NCBI GenBank assembly: GCA_016710625.1 | Contig: JADJVK010000004.1 | Location: 57,501-121,500 of the forward strand | DNA: 64,000 nt | Source of the DNA: Saprospiraceae bacterium | Lineage (GTDB): Bacteria > Bacteroidota > Bacteroidia > Chitinophagales > Saprospiraceae | Direction: 5' to 3' | Shown here: piece by piece, positions 57,787 to 64,000 of the stretch | Layout of the letters: each line of letters starts with the position of its first letter | How positions within the stretch are numbered: position 1 is the first letter of the stretch | The notes under the pieces: generated by a model | What the model was told of the DNA's origin: nothing | What the model saw: the letters and a program-made list of their open reading frames with translations, nothing else | Database searches by the model: none | Translations under genes and position numbers: made by a program

Positions 57787-60700
57787 GAGATACAAAAGCA
57801 CCAGTAATTGTTGGTTGTCCAGCGAATGTAACAGTAGAGTGTGATGCGGTACCGAATCCAGCGACACCTACAGCTACGGACAATTGTGATAGTCAAGTAA
57901 GTATTACATACAACCAAGACAAAGCAAATGGAAATTGTACAGATAGTTATGTATTGACAAGAACATGGACAGCGACGGACAATTGTAACAACAATAGTCA
58001 GTGTGTACAGACGATCACGGTGAGAGATACAAAAGCACCAGTGATAGCGGGCTGTCCAGCGAATGTAACAGTAGAGTGTGATGCGGTACCGAATCCAGCG
58101 ACACCTACGGCTACGGACAATTGTGATAGTCAAGTAAGTATCACCTACAATCAAGACAAAGCAAATGGAAATTGTACAGATAGTTATGTATTGACAAGAA
58201 CATGGACAGCGACAGACAATTGTAACAACAATAGTCAGTGTGTACAAACGATCACGGTGAGAGATACAAAAGCACCAGTGATAGCGGGCTGTCCAGCGAA
58301 TGTAACAGTAGAGTGTGATGCGGTACCGAATCCAGCGACACCTACGGCTACAGACAATTGTGATAGTCAAGTAAGTATTACATACAATCAAGACAAAGCA
58401 AATGGAAATTGTACAGATAGTTATGTATTGACAAGAACATGGACAGCGACAGACAATTGTAACAACAATAGTCAGTGTGTACAAACGATCACGGTGAGAG
58501 ATACAAAAGCACCAGTGATAGCGGGTTGTCCAGCGAATGTAACTGTAGAGTGTGATGCGGTACCGAATCCAGCGACACCTACAGCGACGGACAATTGTGA
58601 TAGTCAAGTAAGTATTACCTACAATCAAGACAAAGCAAATGGAAATTGTACAGATAGTTATGTATTGACAAGAACATGGACAGCGACAGACAATTGTAAC
58701 AACAATAGTCAGTGTGTACAGACGATCACGGTGAGAGATACAAAAGCACCAGTGATAGCGGGTTGTCCAGCGAATGTAACAGTAGAGTGTGATGCGGTAC
58801 CGAATCCAGCGACACCTACGGCTACAGACAATTGTGATAGTCAAGTAAGTATCACCTACAATCAAGACAAAGCAAATGGAAATTGTACAGATAGTTATGT
58901 ATTGACAAGAACATGGACAGCGACAGACAATTGTAACAACAATAGTCAGTGTGTACAGACGATCACGGTGAGAGATACAAAAGCACCGATAGTGACATTT
59001 ACACCAAATGATATTACTTTAAATTGTAATGATAATTTGCCTGCTGTTCAAACACCAACAGGTACTGATAATTGTGATAATCAGATAACTATTACTTACA
59101 AAGGTGAGGTTAAAGAAGGATCAAATTGTCCAGGTAATTATAAAGTAATTAGAACTTGGGAATTAGTTGACAATTGTAATAATATTGCAACTGCTAAACA
59201 AACAATTACTGTAAAAGATACGAAGGCACCTACAATTACAAGTACACCAGCAAATGTAACAGTTGAATGTGATGCAATTCCAAGTGTTCAAAACCCTACA
59301 GCAACTGATGAGTGTAGTTTACCAGTATCTGTTGTATATAATGGTGAGAATAAATCAAATGTTAATTGTACGGCTAGTTATACTTTAACTAGAACATGGA
59401 CAGTAACGGATGCATGTGGAAATAGTGCTACAACTTCACAGACTATAGCTGTTAGAGATACTAAATCACCAGTATTTACAGTTAAGCCAGATGATGTTTC
59501 AGTATCATGTAATGACCCATTACCAGGTCTTCCAACATTAACTGCTACAGATAATTGTGATAATGATGTTGAAATTTCAGTATCAATTACGACACAACCT
59601 GGAACATGTAATAATAATTATGTTGTCATAAGAACATTTACAGCAACAGATGATTGTGGTAATACAGCAACTTATGTTCAAAGAGTATCAATTGGTGATA
59701 ATACTCCTCCAACATTTGTTAACTTCCCAGCGGATGTTAATGCTGATTGTTCAAATATTTCAATACCAGTTCCATCTGTAACTGCTACTGATAATTGTGA
59801 TCCAAAAGTTGTAACTAATATTTCTTTCAAACAAGACAGCATTCCTGGATCTTGTAAAGGAAGTTATACTTTGATTAGAACATGGACAGCAACTGATGTT
59901 TGCGGAAATGTAAATACAAAATCACAAAATATTAAGGTAGGTGATGCAACTGCTCCAACAATTGCAAATATGCCAGCAGATGTAACTGTAGAATGTAGTA
60001 ATATTCCAGCAGTACAGAATCCAACGGCAACTGATAATTGTGGAAATGCTACCCTAAAATACAATGGAGAAGTTAGAACTTCTGTAATTTGTATTGACGG
60101 TTATACATTAGAAAGATCATGGACTGCTACTGATGATTGTGGTAACTCAATCACAAAAACTCAAAACCTTGTAGTTAGAGATAGAATTGCTCCAATTTCA
60201 GCAACTTCTACACCAGATGTTACAGTTGATTGTGGTAATATACCAAATATTCCAAGTGTTATATTTACAGACAATTGTGATCCTGAAGTAACAGTATTCT
60301 TTAGACAAGACACAATCAAAAACGGTTGTACAGTTACTTATAGAAGATCATGGACGGCATTAGATAATTGTGGTAATAGAGCAAGTAAAGTACAGAATGT
60401 GGTGGTGATTGATAATTCTAAACCTGATTTTGTAGCACCATTACCTCAAGATATTACAATAGAATGTAATAGCCCATTACCAGTTGTACCAACATTAACT
60501 GCCACTGATAATTGTAGTCAGAATGTAAAGATTGACTATAATCAAACGATAAATGCAGGTTCTGGAAATGTATTAGAAACTATTACTAGAACATGGACTG
60601 CAACTGATGATTGTGGAAACTCAAGAGTATTAACACAAAAAATTACTAGAAAAGTATGTGAAGTATTTGACATAGCATTATTGAAGAGATTGAAAGCGGG

Positions 60701-61901
60701 ACAACCGAGTACATTTACGGCAGGAGACAAAGTTATATTTGAAATCGAGGTAAGCAACCAAGGAAATGTAACAGCGACACAAGTAAATGTGGTAGATTAT
60801 GTATCAGCAGGATTGATATTACAAGATGCAAACTGGACATTAACAGGAACTCAAGCAAACTTAAATACACCAATAGCAAGTATTGCACCAGGTGGAAAAG
60901 TAGTAGTTGAGATAACATTCCAAATAGATCCAGCATTTGCAGGAGGTAAGATTAGAAATGTTGCAGAGGTTAGTTCTGTGAAAGATGCAAATGGAAATAC
61001 ACCAACAGATAAGGATAGTACACCAGATAATGTAGATGGTAATACAAATGGAGAGAAATCACCAATTGCTAAAGATGGCGTAAATACTGAAGATGGTAAG
61101 AATGGTGGTGATGAAGATGATCACGATGGAACAAACATCGATGTGAATCCGAAACCAGTATTTGACATAGCATTATTGAAGAGATTGAAAGCGGGACAAC
61201 CGAGTACATTTACGGCAGGAGACAAAGTTATATTTGAAATCGAGGTGAGCAACCAAGGAAATGTAACAGCGACACAAGTAAATGTAGTAGATTATGTATC
61301 AGCAGGATTGATATTACAAGATGCAAACTGGACATTAACAGGAACTCAAGCAAACTTAAATACACCAATAGCAAGTATTGCACCTGGTGGAAAAGTAGTA
61401 GTTGAGATAACATTCCAAATAGATCCAGCATTTGCAGGCGGTAAGATTAGAAATGTTGCAGAGGTTAGTTCTGTGAAAGATGCAAATGGAAATACACCAA
61501 CAGATAAGGATAGTACACCAGATAATGTAGATGGCAATACAAATGGAGAGAAATCACCAATTGCTAAAGATGGAGTAAATACTGAAGATGGTAAGAATGG
61601 TGGAGATGAAGATGATCACGATGGAACAAACATTGATGTGAATCCGAAACCAGTATTTGACATAGCATTATTGAAGAGATTGAAAGCGGGACAACCGAGT
61701 ACATTTACGGCAGGAGACAAAGTTATATTTGAAATCGAGGTAAGCAACCAAGGAAATGTAACAGCGACACAAGTAAAATGTGGTAGATTATGTATCAGCA
61801 GGATTGATATTACAAGATGCAAACTGGACATTGACAGGAACTCAAGCAAACTTAAATACACCAATAGCAAGCATTGCACCTGGTGGAAAAGTAGTAGTTG
61901 A
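57783..61901 (+). CDS. Giant surface protein, segment 6: end of HYR array and second DUF11-type array
   Basis: 1,372 codons. It finishes the near-identical HYR core (to 58974), then encodes seven diverged HYR-type units to ~60655 (for example DTKAPTITSTPANVTVECD, DNTPPTFVNFPADVNADCS, DNSKPDFVAPLPQDITIEC). It then switches to DUF11-type units with VFDIALLKRLKAGQPSTFTAGDKV at 60666, 61161 and 61656. An extra A at 61775-61778 (GTAAAATGTG for GTAAATGTG) breaks the frame inside the third unit; residues after QVK are artefactual. The initial codon is internal to an HYR unit. Confidence 0.8.
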   Translation: MRDTKAPVIVGCPANVTVECDAVPNPATPTATDNCDSQVSITYNQDKANGNCTDSYVLTRTWTATDNCNNNSQCVQTITVRDTKAPVIAGCPANVTVECDAVPNPATPTATDNCDSQVSITYNQDKANGNCTDSYVLTRTWTATDNCNNNSQCVQTITVRDTKAPVIAGCPANVTVECDAVPNPATPTATDNCDSQVSITYNQDKANGNCTDSYVLTRTWTATDNCNNNSQCVQTITVRDTKAPVIAGCPANVTVECDAVPNPATPTATDNCDSQVSITYNQDKANGNCTDSYVLTRTWTATDNCNNNSQCVQTITVRDTKAPVIAGCPANVTVECDAVPNPATPTATDNCDSQVSITYNQDKANGNCTDSYVLTRTWTATDNCNNNSQCVQTITVRDTKAPIVTFTPNDITLNCNDNLPAVQTPTGTDNCDNQITITYKGEVKEGSNCPGNYKVIRTWELVDNCNNIATAKQTITVKDTKAPTITSTPANVTVECDAIPSVQNPTATDECSLPVSVVYNGENKSNVNCTASYTLTRTWTVTDACGNSATTSQTIAVRDTKSPVFTVKPDDVSVSCNDPLPGLPTLTATDNCDNDVEISVSITTQPGTCNNNYVVIRTFTATDDCGNTATYVQRVSIGDNTPPTFVNFPADVNADCSNISIPVPSVTATDNCDPKVVTNISFKQDSIPGSCKGSYTLIRTWTATDVCGNVNTKSQNIKVGDATAPTIANMPADVTVECSNIPAVQNPTATDNCGNATLKYNGEVRTSVICIDGYTLERSWTATDDCGNSITKTQNLVVRDRIAPISATSTPDVTVDCGNIPNIPSVIFTDNCDPEVTVFFRQDTIKNGCTVTYRRSWTALDNCGNRASKVQNVVVIDNSKPDFVAPLPQDITIECNSPLPVVPTLTATDNCSQNVKIDYNQTINAGSGNVLETITRTWTATDDCGNSRVLTQKITRKVCEVFDIALLKRLKAGQPSTFTAGDKVIFEIEVSNQGNVTATQVNVVDYVSAGLILQDANWTLTGTQANLNTPIASIAPGGKVVVEITFQIDPAFAGGKIRNVAEVSSVKDANGNTPTDKDSTPDNVDGNTNGEKSPIAKDGVNTEDGKNGGDEDDHDGTNIDVNPKPVFDIALLKRLKAGQPSTFTAGDKVIFEIEVSNQGNVTATQVNVVDYVSAGLILQDANWTLTGTQANLNTPIASIAPGGKVVVEITFQIDPAFAGGKIRNVAEVSSVKDANGNTPTDKDSTPDNVDGNTNGEKSPIAKDGVNTEDGKNGGDEDDHDGTNIDVNPKPVFDIALLKRLKAGQPSTFTAGDKVIFEIEVSNQGNVTATQVKCGRLCISRIDITRCKLDIDRNSSKLKYTNSKHCTWWKSSS

Positions 61902-62640
61902 GATAACATTCCAAATAGATCCAGCATTTGCAGGCGGTAAGATTAGAAATGTTGCAGAGGTTAGTTCGGTGAAAGATGCAAATGGAAATACACCAACAGA
62001 TAAGGATAGTACACCAGATAATGTAGATGGCAATACAAATGGAGAGAAATCACCAATTGCTAAAGATGGTGTAAATACTGAAGATGGTAAGAATGGTGGA
62101 GACGAAGATGATCACGATGGAACAAATATCGATGTAAATCCGAAACCAGTATTTGACATAGCATTATTGAAGAGATTGAAAGCGGGACAACCGAGTACAT
62201 TTACGGCAGGAGATAAAGTTATATTTGAAATCGAGGTAAGCAACCAAGGAAATGTAACAGCGACACAAGTAAATGTTGTAGATTATGTATCAGCAGGATT
62301 GATATTACAAGATGCAAACTGGATATTGACAGGAACTCAAGCAAACTTAAATACACCAATAGCAAGTATTGCACCAGGTGGAAAAGTAGTAGTTGAGATA
62401 ACATTCCAAATAGATCCAGCATTTGCAGGAGGTAAGATTAGAAATGTTGCAGAGGTTAGTTCTGTGAAAGATGCAAATGGAAATACACCAACAGATAAAG
62501 ATAGTACACCAGATAATGTAGATGGCAATACAAATGGAGAGAAATCACCAATTGCTAAAGATGGAGTAAATACTGAAGATGGTAAGAATGGTGGTGATGA
62601 AGATGATCACGATGGAACAAACATTGATGTTATTCCACTT
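60666..62640 (+). repeat. Second DUF11-type array, 4 units of 495 bp
   Basis: Units start at 60666, 61161, 61656 and 62152. Spacings are 495, 495 and 496 bp; the extra base is the frameshift at 61775-61778. The units are nearly identical in DNA and end in an Asp-rich DEDDHD block. They are distinct from the first DUF11-type array (FDIALLKRL rather than FDLALTK). Confidence 0.9.
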
Positions 62641-64000
62641 TGTATTCAACCAACATTTACTGTATCAGCTGTAACTGTAAGTTGTATAAATGGAGTTTTA
62701 CAATCTGATGCAAAACTTTGTGTAAATAACGTAACAGGTAATCCGACTAAAGCAGGATATAGCGAAGGAACAACTTATACTGGTCCTACTTTTGCTAATT
62801 CTAGTGCAATACCAGCAGGTGGTTGTATTGTAACAAATCTTCCAGACCCTGGTGCATTGAAATTATATACAGTAAGATTATATGTTTCAGAAAACTGTTA
62901 TCGTGATGTTATAGTTACATTGAGACCAAATACAGATTGTAAGCCTGATTGTACTCAACCATCTTATACAGCTATAGCTTCTATTGCTAGTTGTGTGAAT
63001 GGAGTTTTACAATCAGATGCTAAAATTTGTTTAAGTAATATTAGTACAAATGCAGTAAAAACAGGATATAGTGAAGGTGTAAGTTACACTGGACCATCAT
63101 TTGCACTTGCAAATAATATACCTACAAGTGGTTGTTTAGTTACTAATTTACCAGACCCTACAACAGCTAAGCAATATATAGTTAGAGTTTTTGCAACTGC
63201 TGATTGTTACTTTGATCAAATTGTAACATTGTTGCCAAATACAAATTGTAATCCAAATTGTGTTTTACCAACTTATAACGCAATAGCTACACCAGTTACA
63301 TGTACGAACGGAAATTCTAATGATAATGGTAGTATTTGCTTAAATAACATTTCTGCAAATGCGACAAAAGCTGGAATATCACTTGGAAGTAATTATAGTG
63401 GTCCTTCTTATAGTAGTGCAACTACTATTTCTGGAAATACTTGTTTACTTCAAAATGTAGTGAATCCATCAAATCCAGTATTCTATACAATTAGAGTTTA
63501 TGTTTCTGCAGATTGCTATAAAGACACAACTGTTAGATTATTGTCTATATCTTGTAAAGAAGTTTGTACAAAACCAACGTTCAATGCAAGTGCAAGTTCA
63601 GTAAGTTGTGTGAATGGGGTATTACAAGTAGATGGTAAGATTTGTTTGAGTAATGTAAGTTCAAATGCTACAAAAGTAGGTTATAGTGAAGGTTCAACTT
63701 ACACTGGAGCTAGTTTTGCTAGTGCAGGAACGATACCAACAAGTGGTTGTATCGTAACGAACTTACCGAATCCGACAGCTGCAAAACAATATACAGTAAG
63801 AGTATTTGTAACAGCAGATTGTTATGAAGATGTTGTGGTTACGTTATTACCAAATACAAATTGTAATCCTGGATGTACAAATCCAACGTTCAATGCAAGT
63901 GCAAGTTCAGTAAGTTGTGTGAATGGGGTTTTACAAGTAGATGGTAAGATTTGTTTGAGTAATGTAAGTTCAAATGCTACAAAAGTAGGTTATAGTGAAG
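61777..64000 (+). CDS. Giant surface protein, segment 7: last DUF11-type unit and Cys repeats (partial at right edge)
   Basis: After the extra A at 61775-61778 the frame (codons starting at 61777) is open without a stop to the window end. It completes DUF11-type units 3 and 4, then from 62641 encodes repeats of 103 residues with conserved CVNGVLQ, KICL.N, GYSEG..YTGPSF, GC.VTNLP and YTVRV.V..DCY motifs. No known family is recognised for this repeat. A sorting tail (T9SS type A or gliding-type CTD) would be expected beyond the window. No in-frame start is needed, as this is a continuation. Confidence 0.8.
62641..64000 (+). repeat. Cys-containing ~103-residue tandem repeat, at least 5 units
   Basis: Units begin at Cys codons 62641, 62950, 63259, 63565 and 63874, spacings 309, 309, 306 and 309 bp. 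Each has a CxxP.(F/Y) opening, about five further Cys, and ends in LLPNT.C.P.C. The last unit is cut by the window edge. Units 4 and 5 are almost identical in DNA; the others are diverged. Confidence 0.85.

Larger units (their letters stand above)
52570..60655 (+). repeat. HYR-type tandem array with 24 near-identical 237-bp units at its core
   Basis: Unit boundaries, taken at GATACAAAAGCACC, run 53289, 53526, 53762, 53999, 54236 and so on to 58974. The spacing is 237 bp everywhere except three 236-bp steps that coincide with the frameshifts. The core therefore has 24 units of 79 codons. Each encodes DTKAPVIAGCPANVTVECD, TATDNCDSQVSITYNQDK, and TRTWTATDNCNNNSQCVQT, with six Cys. Flanking units (52570-53289 and 58974-60655) are clearly diverged at about the same period. 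Confidence 0.93.

Noticed and set aside
53630..58865. Long minus-strand ORFs of 938, 474 and 367 codons opposite the HYR array (RWIRYRITLYCYIRW-type repeats)
   Set aside because: They are antisense shadows: a 237-bp unit with no stop in one antisense frame stays open over every copy. The encoded Cys/Tyr/Arg-rich sequence is implausible and the plus strand has clear family domains.
53281..58990. CRISPR array
   Set aside because: The repeat period is 237 bp without short spacers between 25-40 bp repeats, and the units are coding.
40064..64000. Programmed ribosomal frameshifting across the giant gene
   Set aside because: The breaks are at different sequence contexts, mostly absent from sibling units of the same repeat, and one is a large scramble. 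No shared slippery site plus stem-loop was seen.

Overview
The window looks like a low-GC chromosome segment of a Bacteroidota bacterium, probably near the Saprospiria/Chitinophagia. The signs are Bacteroidota-restricted families (DUF4270, DUF4290), a type IX secretion sorting tail, SprB-type and HYR-type surface repeats, and several promoter-like TAnnTTTG boxes. The exact lineage is inferred, not demonstrated.

Layout. 1-550: 3' end of a 23S rRNA, a 5S rRNA and a terminator. 629-8335: panC on the minus strand, then a plus-strand housekeeping cluster (GT5 starch-synthase-like protein, DUF4270 lipoprotein, glmS, DUF4290 protein, RsmB-like rRNA methyltransferase, Nudix CoA pyrophosphatase). 8336-13608: a barrel-like protein (minus), a TMTC-like membrane protein with linked VOC and MFS genes, an intergenic 21-bp minisatellite, and ruvX (minus). 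13716-19232: exported NTF2-like protein, MauE-thioredoxin fusion, PaaE-like ferredoxin reductase, GH3-family enzyme and LysE-family exporter. 19270-22000: a broken histidine kinase gene beside an intact LytTR regulator. 22138-32364: a large repeat surface protein, a BNR-repeat protein with a T9SS tail, and two lipoproteins, one resembling copper amine oxidases. 32468-35260: def and rnr, convergent on a shared terminator.

From 35880 to the right edge (more than 28 kb) lies one enormous surface-protein locus. It appears as seven open segments, but the repeat periods show that these are one gene interrupted by five single-base indels and one scrambled repeat junction. Order: signal peptide, SdrD-B-like domain, propeller-like region, second SdrD-B-like domain, about 6 SprB-type repeats, 24 DUF11-type repeats, diverged HYR units, 24 nearly identical 237-bp HYR units, diverged HYR units, 4 more DUF11-type repeats, and at least 5 copies of a Cys-containing ~103-residue repeat that runs off the window. 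The gene at 22138-26683 is a shorter paralogue with the same N-terminal plan. The indels could be uncorrected long-read errors in repeats, or real slippage or decay. The sequence alone cannot decide.

The DUF11/HYR giant with its unfamiliar C-terminal Cys repeat is the most unusual content. The broken kinase, the 21-bp minisatellite and the amine-oxidase-like lipoprotein that seems to lack the copper His pair come next.
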